A DNA stretch of 64,000 bases from Nitrosospira multiformis (GTDB lineage Bacteria; Pseudomonadota; Gammaproteobacteria; Burkholderiales; Nitrosomonadaceae): NCBI RefSeq assembly GCF_900111585.1, contig NZ_FOHI01000001.1:124001-188000 (forward strand). Reading direction: 5' to 3'. This document shows positions 36,704-47,256 of this stretch, in pieces. The notes under the pieces are model-generated. The model was not told where the DNA came from, ran no database searches, and saw nothing but the letters and a program-made list of their open reading frames with translations. Numbering within the stretch: the stretch's first letter is position 1; each line of letters starts with the position of its first letter. The position numbers and the translations under genes are program-made.

Positions 36704-37606
36704 TTATCCGGGCAAGCTTTTCAGCCAGCGTTCCCTCGCGTTACGCGCCTTGGCGAAAAGTCTTTCGAGGGCATTCCCATCGCCAACCGAGAGCATTTCG
36801 CGCACCGCTGTCAATTCCTTCTGATACGCATCGATCTGGTTTAGCAACGCCTTCCGATTGCCAAGACATATGTCGCGCCACATTTCGGGAGAGCTGCCGG
36901 CGATACGCGTAGAATCGCGAAAGCCGCTCCCGGCAAAGCGCAGCAGATCGTTGTCGTGGGTGTCGTCGCTTCCATTGACTTCGGCAGAGACGACATGATT
37001 CATCAGCGCAAAGGCAAGAACATGGGGGAGATGACTGACAGCGGCCAGTATCTCGTCGTGCCGGTTCGCACTCATCCGGGAAATCCGCGCCCCGCAAACC
37101 TCCCATAATTCCGTTACTTTTTGCGTTGCCTCCCGGCTGGTTTCCTCAAGGGGGGTCAGTACAACATTTTTGCCGCGAAACAGATCTGCATTGGCTGCGC
37201 CTGCTCCACTCCTTTCCGCACCGGCAACGGGGTGTCCGGGAACAAAATTTTTCAGATGAGGGGCGAGATGGGAGCGTGCCGCCTCTACTACATCCTGCTT
37301 GGTGCTGCCCGCATCTGTCACGATGGTGGAGGGCGCAAGGTATGCGGATATCTGCGCCATGATTTCGCTGGTTTGTCCGACAGGTACGGCAAGGAACACC
37401 AGTTCCGCATCCTTCAAGGCGGACTCAACGTCGTCGGCAATCTCATCTATCTCACCCAGCGCAAGGGCTCGCCGCATATTTTCCCTGCTGCGACCAATGC
37501 CGGTGATATGCTGCACCATCCCAGCCTCGCGCAACGCAAGCGCGAATGAACCGCCGATCAAACCTACCCCGATAACCACCAGTTTTTGGATCACAGTAGT
37601 AGTCAT
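36704..37606 (-). CDS. tyrA: Prephenate/arogenate dehydrogenase
   Basis: The approximately 300-residue enzyme makes 4-hydroxyphenylpyruvate (or tyrosine from arogenate). The NAD-binding fold is KLVVIGVGLIGGSFALAL, followed by VFLAVPVGQ, TDAGSTKQDVV and the substrate-site motif FVPGHPVAGAERSG. The C-terminal helical part includes HLPHVLAFALMNHV and FRDSTRIAGSSPEMW. It lacks a fused chorismate mutase, which is in PheA here. The start at 37606 (MTTTVIQKLV) is closest to the family start; 37615 is also possible. It is the last gene of the aromatic operon and converges with the EncFtn gene. Confidence 0.92.
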   Translation of the reverse strand: MTTTVIQKLVVIGVGLIGGSFALALREAGMVQHITGIGRSRENMRRALALGEIDEIADDVESALKDAELVFLAVPVGQTSEIMAQISAYLAPSTIVTDAGSTKQDVVEAARSHLAPHLKNFVPGHPVAGAERSGAGAANADLFRGKNVVLTPLEETSREATQKVTELWEVCGARISRMSANRHDEILAAVSHLPHVLAFALMNHVVSAEVNGSDDTHDNDLLRFAGSGFRDSTRIAGSSPEMWRDICLGNRKALLNQIDAYQKELTAVREMLSVGDGNALERLFAKARNARERWLKSLPG

Positions 37607-37688
37607 TGTCGGCATCGGTTTATATGAGCGGTTGATATGAGCGGTTGATATCACGCCTCGCATGGCTATCAGGTGCAGCGGCTATTCA

Positions 37689-38705
37689 TCACAGACTCCG
37701 TCCGATTACTGCCGCTATCCCTTGCAGCGACCCCATCAGATCGCGGAATTCCTCGGGATTCAATGCCTGGTCTGCATCGCACCAGGCTTCGCATGGGTTG
37801 GGATGCATCTCCACCAGCAGCCCATCCGCTCCCGCTGCAACTGCCGCGCGCGCCAGGGCGGGCACCATCCATGCCTTTCCCCCCGCATGGGAGGGATCGA
37901 CGATTACCGGCAAGTGCGTTTCTTTTTTCAGCACGGGGATGCAGGTTACATCCATTACGTTGCGATAAGCAGTTTCAAAGGTGCGTATGCCGCGTTCGCA
38001 GAAAATGATGTTATGGTTGCCGCCCGCGGCGATGTATTCCGCCGCCATGAGCCACTCGGAAACGGTTGCGGACATGCCGCGCTTCAGTATCACGGGCTTG
38101 TTGATTCGCCCCACTTCTTTCAAAAGTTCGAAGTTCTGCATGCTGCGTGTCCCGATCTGGATCACATCCACGTCATACTCAAGGAAAGTGTCCAGCATGC
38201 GCGCATCCATCAATTCCGTGACGATTCGGAGGTTGTGCTTATCCGCAGCCTTGCGGAACATTTTCAATCCTTCTTCGCCATTGCCCTGAAAGGTATAGGG
38301 ACTGGTACGGGGCTTGAAGGCCCCGCCGCGCATCAGTCGGCAGCCCGCATCCGAAACATGTTGCGCCGCCGAATCCATTTGCTCTTGCGTTTCCACCGAA
38401 CAGGGACCTCCGATCACCTGCACCTGATCGCCGCCAATCGCCACACCTCCCACATTGATTATCGAGTTATCCTTGTGCCATTCGCGCGACACGATCTTGT
38501 ACTGCTTGACGATATGCATGGAATATTCGACGCCGCTCAGGGTATCGAACATTTCAGGACTGAGCTTGCGCTCATCGCCAACTGCGCCGATTACGGTGCG
38601 CTCGGTGCCGCGCGAAACGTTCGCGTCGAGGTCGAAGCTTCGAATTTTTGCAACCACCGTTTCGATCTGCTCTTCGGTGGCGCCGTTATTCATGACAATG
38701 ATCAC
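37689..38705 (-). CDS. aroF: 3-deoxy-7-phosphoheptulonate (DAHP) synthase, type I-beta
   Basis: The 338-residue protein has an N-terminal regulatory FL/ACT-like domain (1-70; [20 protein letters not shown]) and a TIM barrel with [58 protein letters not shown] and [17 protein letters not shown]. These mark the Thermotoga/Bacillus-type DAHP synthase, catalysing the first shikimate step from PEP and erythrose 4-phosphate. Feedback control probably acts through the N-terminal domain. Its ATG overlaps the hisC stop by 4 bases. Confidence 0.93.
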   Translation of the reverse strand: MIIVMNNGATEEQIETVVAKIRSFDLDANVSRGTERTVIGAVGDERKLSPEMFDTLSGVEYSMHIVKQYKIVSREWHKDNSIINVGGVAIGGDQVQVIGGPCSVETQEQMDSAAQHVSDAGCRLMRGGAFKPRTSPYTFQGNGEEGLKMFRKAADKHNLRIVTELMDARMLDTFLEYDVDVIQIGTRSMQNFELLKEVGRINKPVILKRGMSATVSEWLMAAEYIAAGGNHNIIFCERGIRTFETAYRNVMDVTCIPVLKKETHLPVIVDPSHAGGKAWMVPALARAAVAAGADGLLVEMHPNPCEAWCDADQALNPEEFRDLMGSLQGIAAVIGRSL

Positions 38706-39880
38706 GCTGATCCCCCCGATGCAACTTTGTGGATGCTCACCATCATCTCCGGTATTGTGTCTGCTGCTGCCCCTCCCGCCGTCTCCAGCGCTATCGCCAG
38801 CGATTTCAGGAATTTCTCATTTTCAGATTCGAGCCCGACAGTCACCCGGAGATGTTCCGGCATTTCATAGATGCTGATGGGGCGGACAATCACGCCCTGC
38901 TTCAGCAAACTCTCGTTTATTGCCTTGACATTGCCTGGCACCCGAAAGCTCAGGAAGTTTCCGTAGGATGGAATGTACTCGATTCCCATCCTACGCAGTC
39001 CGGTGACAATCTGCAGCATGCCCGCCTGATTGAGCGCATAAGAACGCTTTACGAATTCCTCATCCTGCAGCGCAGCCACCGCTCCGGCGAGACCGATATT
39101 GTTGACGTTGAATGGCTGGCGCACGCGGTTCATCAGACCGGCGACGTCAGGATGCGCAAGACCGAAACCGACGCGCACGCCTGCCATACCGTAAGCTTTG
39201 GAGAAAGTGCGGGTAATGAGGAGATTGGGGAACTGCTTCAGCCAGGCAATGCTATCTCCCTTGAGGGCGGGTGGCAGATACTCGTTGTATGCTTCATCGA
39301 GTACAACCAGCACATCCGGGGACACACGCTCGAGAAAGCGCAGTACATCATCGGCAGGCAGCAACGTGCCGGTGGGATTGTTGGGATTGGCAATAAATAC
39401 AACCCGTGTTTCAGGCGCGACAGCATCCAACATGGCGTCAAGATCATGTCCATAGTTCCTGGCGGGAACGGAAATGCCAATTCCACCTACCGCTTTCGTC
39501 ACCAGTGGATAAACCGCAAAGGCATGCTGCGAATAAACGGTCGAGGCCCCCGGCTTCAGAAATACGCGGGCGGCCAACTCCAGAACGTCGTTGGAGCCGT
39601 TGCCCAGCACAATCTGATCGCTGGTCACGCCATAGCGCTCGGATAGAGCTGCTTTCAGTTCAAATCCGCTTCCGTCCGGATACAACGAAACTTCGTCGAG
39701 TGCCTTGCTCATTGCGCTCAGAGCCATTGGACTGGTTCCCAGAGGGTTTTCATTGGACGCAAGCTTGATGATGGACTGTTCATCCATCCCCATCTCCCGG
39801 GCCAGTTCAGAAATAGGCTTGCCGGGCTGATAGGGACTGATGGCACGGATATACGCAGGAGCGAGATCGCAAATATTCAT
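38702..39880 (-). CDS. hisC: Histidinol-phosphate aminotransferase (HisC2-type)
   Basis: This 392-residue class I PLP aminotransferase has [15 protein letters not shown] near the N-terminus, [38 protein letters not shown] and the PLP lysine in [20 protein letters not shown]. Located between pheA and aroF/tyrA, it may act mainly as an aromatic aminotransferase on phenylpyruvate or prephenate, as suggested for such second HisC copies; the specificity cannot be decided from sequence. The 280 bases upstream, to pheA, show no clear gene or hairpin. Confidence 0.92.
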   Translation of the reverse strand: MNICDLAPAYIRAISPYQPGKPISELAREMGMDEQSIIKLASNENPLGTSPMALSAMSKALDEVSLYPDGSGFELKAALSERYGVTSDQIVLGNGSNDVLELAARVFLKPGASTVYSQHAFAVYPLVTKAVGGIGISVPARNYGHDLDAMLDAVAPETRVVFIANPNNPTGTLLPADDVLRFLERVSPDVLVVLDEAYNEYLPPALKGDSIAWLKQFPNLLITRTFSKAYGMAGVRVGFGLAHPDVAGLMNRVRQPFNVNNIGLAGAVAALQDEEFVKRSYALNQAGMLQIVTGLRRMGIEYIPSYGNFLSFRVPGNVKAINESLLKQGVIVRPISIYEMPEHLRVTVGLESENEKFLKSLAIALETAGGAAADTIPEMMVSIHKVASGGSA

Positions 39881-40160
39881 AAGATGGTATCGTGATTTGC
39901 AGAGGGAAGAAAAAGCAGAAAATAATAACCGTCAACAAGACAGGCAATTCCACAAAAAGCATGGATTCATGCTTGCAATAACCCGTTTCCCGGCTGTAGG
40001 CAAAATCTTCGTCATGGCCGCACCATCGAGGATTCCGGGATGCGGAGCCGCAATGATATGACGCTGAATTTTTCGCAGGGTAACAGGATCATCGCACGGA
40101 TTCACTTTACGGCATTTCGTGGTAGTGCATGGAGGTTTGTGAGAAAACAGAGGAGGAGGG

Positions 40161-41228
40161 TCAGGCTGCGGGATATGAGCCGAGCACTTTGAGAAACGCC
40201 GCTTTTTCCACCAGCTCGCGCAGCGCCTGAGAGACTTTCGGCTCCTGCTGGTGGCCTTCGACATCCACGAAAAACACGTATTCCCATAAACCCGCGCGGG
40301 ACGGGCGCGATTCAAGCCGGGTCATGCTGACTCCATAATGGGCGAACGGGGCCAGTAACTCATGTATGGCGCCCGGCCGATTCCTGACCGACGTTACCAG
40401 CGACGTCTTATCCCTGCCGGAAGGTGCAACTTCCTGCTCGCCTATTACCAGGAAGCGCGTCGTATTGTTGGAATCATCCTCGATGTTCTCGGCACAGACA
40501 GTGAGACCATATACTTCTCCTGCCTTTTTTCCCGCCACTGCCGCGGCGCTTTCATCTTCCGCCGCCAGCCTCGCGGCATCCGCATTGCTTGCGGCGTTGA
40601 TTCTTGCCGACGCGGGTAAATGGGGCAGATTGGCATTGAGCCACGCGTGACATTGAGAAAACGATTGAGGATGAGAGTAAATCCTGCGAATGCGTGCAAG
40701 GTCGGTATGATGCGCCAGCAGAAGCTGATGTATGGCCAGCGCCACTTCGCCGCATACCTTCAACCGGGTTTGCAGCAACAGATCGAGCGATCTGCCCACT
40801 GCGCCTTCGGTTGAATTCTCTACCGGTACAACTCCATAGTTTGCCTTGCCGGCTTCCACCTTGCTAAATACGTCATCTATCGAATTGCACGGCAGTGCGG
40901 TCACCACGCTACCGAAGCGCTTGAGGGCGGCCTCTTCGGAAAACGTGCCTCTCGGCCCAAGATATGCCACTGTCAGAGGTTCTTCCATGGATCGGCAGAG
41001 AGACATGATCTCCGTAAATAACCGCGCAACCTGTTCATTCTCCAGCGGCCCCGGGTTCAGTTCGCGCATCCGCGCCAGCACCTGAGCTTCACGCTCGGGC
41101 CTATACGCAGTGCCATTCTTGATTTCTCCGATTTCGCGTGCGAGATCTGCACGCGCGCTCACCAGTTTCAGGAGCTCGCTGTCGATTGCATCTATCTTGT
41201 CGCGCAGCTGTTTGAGTTGAGCGGTCAT
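40161..41228 (-). CDS. pheA: Bifunctional chorismate mutase/prephenate dehydratase (P-protein)
   Basis: The 355-residue enzyme has an AroQ chorismate mutase domain (1-85; LRDKIDAIDSELLKLVSARA), a prephenate dehydratase domain (95-270; VAYLGPRGTFSEEAALKRFG and the catalytic TRFLVIGEQE region) and a C-terminal ACT domain (280-355; SVRNRPGAIHELLAPFAHYG and ESRPSR) that binds phenylalanine for feedback inhibition. It converts chorismate to phenylpyruvate. It lies 57 bases after serA in the same direction. Confidence 0.95.
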   Translation of the reverse strand: MTAQLKQLRDKIDAIDSELLKLVSARADLAREIGEIKNGTAYRPEREAQVLARMRELNPGPLENEQVARLFTEIMSLCRSMEEPLTVAYLGPRGTFSEEAALKRFGSVVTALPCNSIDDVFSKVEAGKANYGVVPVENSTEGAVGRSLDLLLQTRLKVCGEVALAIHQLLLAHHTDLARIRRIYSHPQSFSQCHAWLNANLPHLPASARINAASNADAARLAAEDESAAAVAGKKAGEVYGLTVCAENIEDDSNNTTRFLVIGEQEVAPSGRDKTSLVTSVRNRPGAIHELLAPFAHYGVSMTRLESRPSRAGLWEYVFFVDVEGHQQEPKVSQALRELVEKAAFLKVLGSYPAA

Positions 41229-41285
41229 CGCGGGATAATTTCTGTTTTGAACCGTACCTGCCAGAGCTATAGCATAAGATGGCAG

Positions 41286-42485
41286 CTATTTGGCTGGTAT
41301 GGGCAGGTAGCGCACATTCAGCACACCCTTTATCGCCGCAATCTCGTCGATCGTTTCTTGTGGTACCGGACTATCGACATCTACCAGAGTGTAGGCCATT
41401 TCGCCGCGCGACTTGTTACCCATGGTGTGGATATTGAGACCGGCTTTCGCCATGGCGGTGGAAATTTGTCCCACCATGTTCGGGACGTTGGCATTCGCAA
41501 CGGCCAGTCGATAAGGGGATTCCCGTTCCATTGTTATGTTGGGGAAGTTGACTGCATTGGTAATGCCGCCGTTCTCCAGATAATCGATTATCTGCTTCGT
41601 CACCATCACTGCGCAATTCTCTTCCGCTTCCTGGGTGGATGCGCCCAGGTGCGGCAGGGTGATCACCCTTGCATGATGTTGAAGTTTTTCGCTGGGGAAA
41701 TCGCTTACGTAATATTTTATCTTCCCCATCTCGATTCCTTCGAGCACGGCATTTTCATCCACGATGCCGTCACGCGAAAAATTGAGCAGAATTGTACTGT
41801 TTCTCATGCTTTGCACAACCTTCCGGTTGACGAGGTGACGGGTCGAATCCAGCAGGGGTACGTGCAATGTTACAAACTCGCTGTTGCGCAATAAATCTTC
41901 GATACTTTCCGCGCGTTTGACCTCCGAGGACAGGTTCCAGGCTGCATCCACGGTGATATTGGGGTCATATCCCATCACCTTCATGCCAAGCCGAAGCGCT
42001 GCATCAGCCACCAGGCGTCCTATTGCACCCAGACCAATAATGCCCAGCGTACGTCTTGGCAACTCGATGCCCGCAAACTGTTTTTTGCCGCCCTCAGCCA
42101 GCCTGCTGAGGGTCTCGTTATCGCCTTCCAGTTTTTCGGTGAAATGAATCGCCGGAATCAGGTTACGGGAAGCGAGCAGCAGGCCTGCCAGCACCAATTC
42201 CTTGACTGCGTTGGCATTGGCTCCCGGCGCATTGAAAACGGGCACCCCGCGCAGGTTCATGGCGCTGACCGGTACGTTGTTCGTGCCTGCCCCAGCCCGG
42301 CCTATTGCTTTCACACTGGAAGGAATATCCATGTCCAGCATATTATGGGAGCGCACCAGAATCGCATCGGGCTCGGTTGTATCGCTGCCCACCTTATAAT
42401 GGCCGGAATTGAAAAGCTTGAGGCCCAGCGACGAAATCTGGTTGAGGGTCAGTATCCGGAAAATTTTATGTGCACGTTCAGGCAT
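41286..42485 (-). CDS. serA: D-3-phosphoglycerate dehydrogenase
   Basis: The approximately 399-residue protein has the D-2-hydroxyacid dehydrogenase folds: VKAIGRAGAGTNNVPV, the NAD loop LGIIGLGAIGRLVADAA, NFSRDGIVDE (usual Arg site), and the catalytic His in VITLPHLGASTQEAEENCA. A C-terminal ACT domain (from about 325; ANVPNMVGQISTAMAKAGLN) could sense serine. It starts serine synthesis. ATG at 42485 overlaps the end of serC by 8 bases and has AAGGAA upstream. Confidence 0.94.
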   Translation of the reverse strand: MPERAHKIFRILTLNQISSLGLKLFNSGHYKVGSDTTEPDAILVRSHNMLDMDIPSSVKAIGRAGAGTNNVPVSAMNLRGVPVFNAPGANANAVKELVLAGLLLASRNLIPAIHFTEKLEGDNETLSRLAEGGKKQFAGIELPRRTLGIIGLGAIGRLVADAALRLGMKVMGYDPNITVDAAWNLSSEVKRAESIEDLLRNSEFVTLHVPLLDSTRHLVNRKVVQSMRNSTILLNFSRDGIVDENAVLEGIEMGKIKYYVSDFPSEKLQHHARVITLPHLGASTQEAEENCAVMVTKQIIDYLENGGITNAVNFPNITMERESPYRLAVANANVPNMVGQISTAMAKAGLNIHTMGNKSRGEMAYTLVDVDSPVPQETIDEIAAIKGVLNVRYLPIPAK

Positions 42486-43566
42486 GATTGTTTGCAAATT
42501 CCTTCATGAATTCCACCAGGACCTTTACGCCTTCAAGCGGCATCGCGTTGTATATCGAAGCGCGCATTCCGCCGACAGAACGATGGCCTTTCAACTGGAT
42601 GAGGCCGTGGGTTCGCGCCTGTTTCAGAAACCCTTCATCGAGCGCCGGATCTTTTAAAGTAAACGGCACATTCATGCGCGACCGGTCGGGTTTCGCCACG
42701 GGGCAATGATAAAAATCAGTAGTGTCCAGGAAGTCGTACAGCAGACGCGCCTTGGCAAGGTTGATTTTCTCCATTGCCTGAAGTCCACCCTTCTGTTTCA
42801 GCCATTCCACCACCAGCCCCGTAATATACATCGCATAAGTCGGCGGCGTGTTGTACATGGAGTCGTTGTCGGCGTGAATCTTGTAATCGAACATGGTCGG
42901 TGTGCCCGACACGGTTGTTCCTATCAAATCCTCGCGCACGATGACAATACACAGACCTGCGGGACCTACGTTTTTCTGAGTGCCTGCATAAATCAGCCCA
43001 AACCGGCTTACATCCAGGGGGCGTGACATAAAGGCGGAAGAAATGTCCGCCACCAGGGGCATATCGGTACCCGACAAGTCCGGAATCCAGTTGAACTCCA
43101 CTCCGCCAATCGTCTCATTGGGCGTGTAATGCAGATAAGCTCCATCCGGATCGATGTTCCATTTATCCTGGGTGGGAGCGTACGTAAAATTTGCATCTTC
43201 CGAGGAAGCTGCAACGTGAACGGCGCAATATTTTTTCGCTTCCTTGATCGCTTTCGTGGACCACTGGCCAGTGTTGATATAGTTGGCGCTTTTCTTTCCG
43301 CGCACCAGGTTCATCGGCACCATCGCGAACTGGCTGGAAGCGCCGCCGGATAAAAAGAGTACCTTGTAGTTGGCAGGGATGCCGGCCAATTCCCGCAAAT
43401 CCGCCTCGAGCCTGGCCGCGATGGACATGAATTCCTTGCCGCGGTGGCTCATCTCCATCACCGACATACCGCTGCCGTGCCAGTCGAGCATTTCGTCGCG
43501 CGCCTGCTGCAAAACTTCCTTTGGTAATACCGCTGGACCTGCGCTGAAGTTATAGATGGGTTCCAT
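42478..43566 (-). CDS. serC: Phosphoserine aminotransferase
   Basis: The 362-residue PLP enzyme converts 3-phosphohydroxypyruvate to phosphoserine and also serves pyridoxal synthesis. It starts with YNFSAGPAVLPKEVLQQA and has FLSGGASSQFAMVPMNL, VADISSAFMSRPLDVSRFGL and the PLP lysine in IYAGTQKNVGPAGL. The end carries the GLIQLKGHRSVGGMRASIYN motif. AAGGAACT precedes the ATG. It lies 45 bases after gyrA. Confidence 0.96.
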   Translation of the reverse strand: MEPIYNFSAGPAVLPKEVLQQARDEMLDWHGSGMSVMEMSHRGKEFMSIAARLEADLRELAGIPANYKVLFLSGGASSQFAMVPMNLVRGKKSANYINTGQWSTKAIKEAKKYCAVHVAASSEDANFTYAPTQDKWNIDPDGAYLHYTPNETIGGVEFNWIPDLSGTDMPLVADISSAFMSRPLDVSRFGLIYAGTQKNVGPAGLCIVIVREDLIGTTVSGTPTMFDYKIHADNDSMYNTPPTYAMYITGLVVEWLKQKGGLQAMEKINLAKARLLYDFLDTTDFYHCPVAKPDRSRMNVPFTLKDPALDEGFLKQARTHGLIQLKGHRSVGGMRASIYNAMPLEGVKVLVEFMKEFANNHA

Positions 43567-43611
43567 CGGAGTTCCTTATGAATTCCTCATGAGTTCCTTA
43601 CTCTGGCTGTT

Positions 43612-46197
43612 TCACGGCAAATCCGTGGACAAGCCTTCCTCTAATCCTGGCGCTTCGTCAGTTTCCACGACTCTTTCCAGCCCGGCAAGTTTCTCACCCT
43701 CATCCAGGTTGATCAGTATCACGCCCTGTGTTGCCCGGCTCATCTCGCGCACCTCTTTCACGCGTGTGCGAATCAGCACGCCACCGGTCGTAATGAGCAT
43801 GATTTCGTCATCCTCGCGCACAAGCCGCGCCCCGACGACCTTGCCGTTGCGCTGAGTCGTCTTGATCGCAATCATGCCCTGCGAACCGCGGCCATGACGA
43901 GTGTATTCGCTGATGGGAGTACGTTTGCCATAACCATTCTCGGTTGCGGTCAGCACCGCCTGCTCCTCGCTCTCGGCCACCACCAGCGAAATCACCTTTT
44001 GCCCCTTGCCCAGCGTCATCCCGCGCACACCACGCGCGCCCCGTCCCATCGGGCGTACGTCATTCTCGTCGAAACGCACGGCTTTCCCTCCATCGGAGAA
44101 GAGCATCACATCATGCTTGCCCTCGGTCAACGCTACACCGATCAGAAAATCATCTTCGTCGAGACCTACCGCTATGATGCCACTCGCGCGCGGCCGCGAA
44201 AACTCCGACAGCGGTGTTTTTTTCACCGTGCCCAGGGAAGTTGCCATGAATACATAACGGTTGTCATCGAATGTCTTTACCGGAAGAACGGCATTGATCT
44301 TCTCGCCGTATTCCAGTTGCATCAGATTGACGATAGGCCTGCCACGGGAAGTGCGCCCTCCCTGCGGCACGGAGTACACCTTGATCCAGTAGACCCTCCC
44401 TCGGCTGGAAAAGCAAAGGATATAGTCGTGCGTATTGGCGATAAACAGGTTATCGATGAAATCATCATCTTTGGTGCCTGTTGCCTGCTTCCCGCGGCCG
44501 CCCCGTTTCTGCGCGCGGTAGTCGTCGAGCGGCTGGGACTTGATGTACCCATTGTGCGATAGCGTCACGACCACATCCTCCGATGCGATCAGATCCTCCA
44601 TGCTCAGATCCTGCGTATTGATGACGATCTCGCTGCGGCGTTTATCACCAAACTGTTGCTTCATCGCAACAAGCTCCTCGGTGATGATGGCCGTGATGCG
44701 CTCCGGGCGGGCAAGAATGTCGAGAAGGTCGGCTATTCTTTCCATTACATCCCTATACTCGCTGACAATCTTGTCCTGCTCGAGCCCTGTCAGGCGTTGC
44801 AGGCGCAATTCCAGTATAGCTTGCGCCTGCGCATCGGAAAGATGATAGCCGTCATCAAATAACCCGTATTCGGGCGCCAGGCCCGCGGGACGGAATTGTT
44901 TCGCATTCACTGCAGCGCGCCCCAGCATTTGCTCCACCAGTTGCGAGCGCCATACCCGCGACATCAATGCTTCCTTGGCTGCTGCAGGCGTCTGCGCCGC
45001 CTTGATCAGGGCAATCACTTCATCCACGTTGGATAAGGCGACAGCGAGCCCCTCCAGCACGTGGCCGCGTTCACGCGCCTTTTTCAACTCGAACACGCTG
45101 CGCCGCGTAACAACCTCGCGCCGGTGGCGCAAGAACGCCTCCAGCATCTGCTTCAAATTCAGCAGGCGCGGCTGCCCGTCAAGCAGGGCCACCATGTTCA
45201 TGCCGAAGGTGTCCTGCATTTGCGTTTCTTTATACAGATTGTTCAGCACCACCTCGGGTACTTCGTTGCGGCGCAGTTCGATAACCACACGCATCCCCGA
45301 TTTATCCGATTCGTCGCGCAAATCGGAAATGCCTTCGATTTTCTTGTCCCGCACCAACTCGCCGATACGGACAAGCAGATTGGCCTTGTTTACCTGGTAG
45401 GGCAGCTCGTCGATAACGATGCTCTGGCGTCCGCCCCCTTTTTCCATATCCTCGAAGTGAGTGCGCGCGCGCATGATCACGCGCCCGCGGCCCGTGCGGT
45501 AGCCTTCTTTTACACCAGTCACGCCATAGATCAGGGCGGCGGTGGGAAAATCCGGGCCGGGTATCAGTTCGATCAGATCCTCGATGGCGATTTCGGGGTC
45601 CTTCAGCAGGGCGAGGCAGGCATCCGTCACTTCATTCAGGTTATGCGGCGGAATATTGGTTGCCATGCCCACCGCAATGCCAGACGAACCATTGATAAGC
45701 AGGTTCGGGATTTTGGTCGGCAGGATCAGCGGTTCTTTCTCCGTCCCGTCGTAGTTAGGGCCGAAATCAACCGTTTCCTTATCCAGATCGGCCAACATTT
45801 CATGCGCGATGCGCGACATGCGGATTTCGGTATAACGCATTGCTGCCGGGTTGTCGCCATCCACGGAGCCGAAGTTGCCCTGTCCATCCACGAGCATGTA
45901 GCGCAGCGAGAAATTCTGCGCCATCCGTACTATAGTGTCATATACGGCGGTATCGCCGTGCGGGTGGTATTTACCGATGACATCACCGACGATGCGCGCC
46001 GATTTTTTGTAGGGACGGTTCCAGTCGTTGGAGAGTTCATGCATAGCGAATAGAGCCCGGCGGTGCACCGGTTTCAGGCCGTCGCGCACGTCAGGTAATG
46101 CGCGTCCCACGATGACGCTCATGGCGTAGTCGAGATAGGAGCGGCGCATTTCCTCTTCGAGGCTGATCTGCAGGGTTTCTTTCGCGAATTGATCCAT
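43612..46197 (-). CDS. gyrA: DNA gyrase subunit A
   Basis: The 861-residue type II topoisomerase subunit has the catalytic Tyr122 in [11 protein letters not shown] and the quinolone-resistance region [20 protein letters not shown], where position 83 (E. coli numbering) is Thr and 87 is Asp. The C-terminal half has the DNA-wrapping blades with the GyrA box [14 protein letters not shown]. The start [10 protein letters not shown] at 46197 matches the family; the longer frame to 46293 does not. It heads the serine/aromatic gene cluster. Confidence 0.97.
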   Translation of the reverse strand: MDQFAKETLQISLEEEMRRSYLDYAMSVIVGRALPDVRDGLKPVHRRALFAMHELSNDWNRPYKKSARIVGDVIGKYHPHGDTAVYDTIVRMAQNFSLRYMLVDGQGNFGSVDGDNPAAMRYTEIRMSRIAHEMLADLDKETVDFGPNYDGTEKEPLILPTKIPNLLINGSSGIAVGMATNIPPHNLNEVTDACLALLKDPEIAIEDLIELIPGPDFPTAALIYGVTGVKEGYRTGRGRVIMRARTHFEDMEKGGGRQSIVIDELPYQVNKANLLVRIGELVRDKKIEGISDLRDESDKSGMRVVIELRRNEVPEVVLNNLYKETQMQDTFGMNMVALLDGQPRLLNLKQMLEAFLRHRREVVTRRSVFELKKARERGHVLEGLAVALSNVDEVIALIKAAQTPAAAKEALMSRVWRSQLVEQMLGRAAVNAKQFRPAGLAPEYGLFDDGYHLSDAQAQAILELRLQRLTGLEQDKIVSEYRDVMERIADLLDILARPERITAIITEELVAMKQQFGDKRRSEIVINTQDLSMEDLIASEDVVVTLSHNGYIKSQPLDDYRAQKRGGRGKQATGTKDDDFIDNLFIANTHDYILCFSSRGRVYWIKVYSVPQGGRTSRGRPIVNLMQLEYGEKINAVLPVKTFDDNRYVFMATSLGTVKKTPLSEFSRPRASGIIAVGLDEDDFLIGVALTEGKHDVMLFSDGGKAVRFDENDVRPMGRGARGVRGMTLGKGQKVISLVVAESEEQAVLTATENGYGKRTPISEYTRHGRGSQGMIAIKTTQRNGKVVGARLVREDDEIMLITTGGVLIRTRVKEVREMSRATQGVILINLDEGEKLAGLERVVETDEAPGLEEGLSTDLP

Positions 46198-46353
46198 TAC
46201 TTTTGAAGGGGGACAAGAACTTGCGGGAACGGGAACATATCGAGGATATATTTCTTTCCTGATATCGGCGCATAAAGCCCCCCATTTTAGCATGCCACCC
46301 GTATGGGAGTCACCCGGAAAGCCCAGTTTTCATGCCGATTGCAACACCCCTAT

Positions 46354-46383
46354 TTGACAAGGACAAATATATGAATACATAAT
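46354..46383 (+). promoter_or_regulatory. Candidate sigma-70 promoter of ompA
   Basis: TTGACA (46354-46359) and CATAAT (46378-46383) are separated by 18 bases, leaving a 5' leader of about 110 nt before the ompA start. The -35 box is perfect; the -10 has two mismatches from consensus. It lies in the divergent gap between gyrA and ompA. Confidence 0.5.
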
Positions 46384-46501
46384 CGAAGCGCGATTATGCG
46401 ATGATGAGCCATGCTACAATGAGGTGGCTTAGTCTTTCATTTGCATGACTTACAGGGATGATCTGATCTTGAATCTTAGTTTTTCTAAAAAGGGGCATAG
46501 C

Positions 46502-47179
46502 ATGAAAAATACAGTAACGAAAAAACTCTTGCTTGGAGCAGCTGTTTTGCCAGTGCTGTTTTCAGGCGTCGCTATGGCTCAGGAGGTACCTGAGGCCTAC
46601 GCGGTCGATAGCGTTGGCGAAGTAGTCAGAGATTCTTCCGGAGACTGTTGGCGCACCGGTTATTGGACACCTGCAATGGCAACCTACGAGTGCGATCCTG
46701 ACCTGCTGCCAAAACCCGAGAAAAAAGTCGAAGCGCCCGCTCCAGAGCCCATTCCTGCCCCTGCTCCTGCTCCTGCTTATACCGAACCTGAGAAAATCTC
46801 CCTCTCCGCCGATCAACTGTTCGATTTCGACAAGGCCAACCTGAGGCCCGAAGGCAAACAGACCCTGGATGATCTCGTGGCCAAGCTCGGTGGCGTCAAG
46901 TACGACACCGTGGTTGCCATCGGTTATGCCGACCGTCTCGGCAGCGATGCGTATAACAAGAAACTCTCCATGCGTCGTGCTGAAGCCGTCAAGGCTTATC
47001 TGGTCAACGAAAAAGGCATTCCGGCTGATCGCATCTTTGTCGATGGCAAGGGCGAAGCCGACCCTGTGACGGGCGATACCTGCAAGGGTAACAAGAAGAC
47101 GAAGGCACTGATTGCGTGTCTGCAACCCGACCGTCGCGTCGAAGTTGAAGTCGCCGGTACGAAGGAAACAGTACAATAA
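46502..47179 (+). CDS. ompA: OmpA-family outer-membrane/peptidoglycan-binding protein
   Basis: The 225-residue protein has a signal peptide (KKLLLGAAVLPVLFSGVAMA), a short N-terminal region with a Cys pair (GDCWRTGYWTPAMATYEC), a Pro/Ala-rich linker of about 25 residues, and a C-terminal OmpA domain (SADQLFDFDKANLRPEGKQT; DRLGSDAYNKKLSMRRAEAV; end QPDRRVEVEVAGT) that binds diaminopimelate in peptidoglycan. There is no full eight-strand barrel, so it probably acts as a wall anchor. AGGGG precedes ATG 46502. It is monocistronic with its own terminator. Confidence 0.92.
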   Translation: MKNTVTKKLLLGAAVLPVLFSGVAMAQEVPEAYAVDSVGEVVRDSSGDCWRTGYWTPAMATYECDPDLLPKPEKKVEAPAPEPIPAPAPAPAYTEPEKISLSADQLFDFDKANLRPEGKQTLDDLVAKLGGVKYDTVVAIGYADRLGSDAYNKKLSMRRAEAVKAYLVNEKGIPADRIFVDGKGEADPVTGDTCKGNKKTKALIACLQPDRRVEVEVAGTKETVQ

Positions 47180-47213
47180 TTCGATTCACATACAAAAAAC
47201 ATAAAAAAATCAG

Positions 47214-47242
47214 ACCCTGCCATTGCGGCAGGGTTTTTTTTT
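47214..47242 (+). terminator. Rho-independent terminator of ompA
   Basis: ACCCTGCC (47214-47221) pairs with GGCAGGGT (47227-47234) around ATTGC, followed by a run of T to 47242. It lies 35 bases after the ompA stop and just before mtaD. Confidence 0.9.
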
Positions 47243-47256
47243 GCTAAGCTTTGGCG

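Noticed and set aside
37662-38870. 402-codon open frame opposite the DAHP synthase gene
   Set aside because: It is the antisense of aroF; its translation is His/Arg-rich with no family, while the minus strand has all DAHP synthase motifs.
38729-39646. 305-codon frame opposite hisC
   Set aside because: Antisense shadow; no coherent motifs.
45061-46053. 330-codon frame opposite gyrA
   Set aside because: Antisense shadow of a strongly conserved gene in a GC-biased region.
46091-46285. N-terminal extension of gyrA and nearby short frames
   Set aside because: GyrA homology starts exactly at [10 protein letters not shown], so the upstream frame is not part of the protein.
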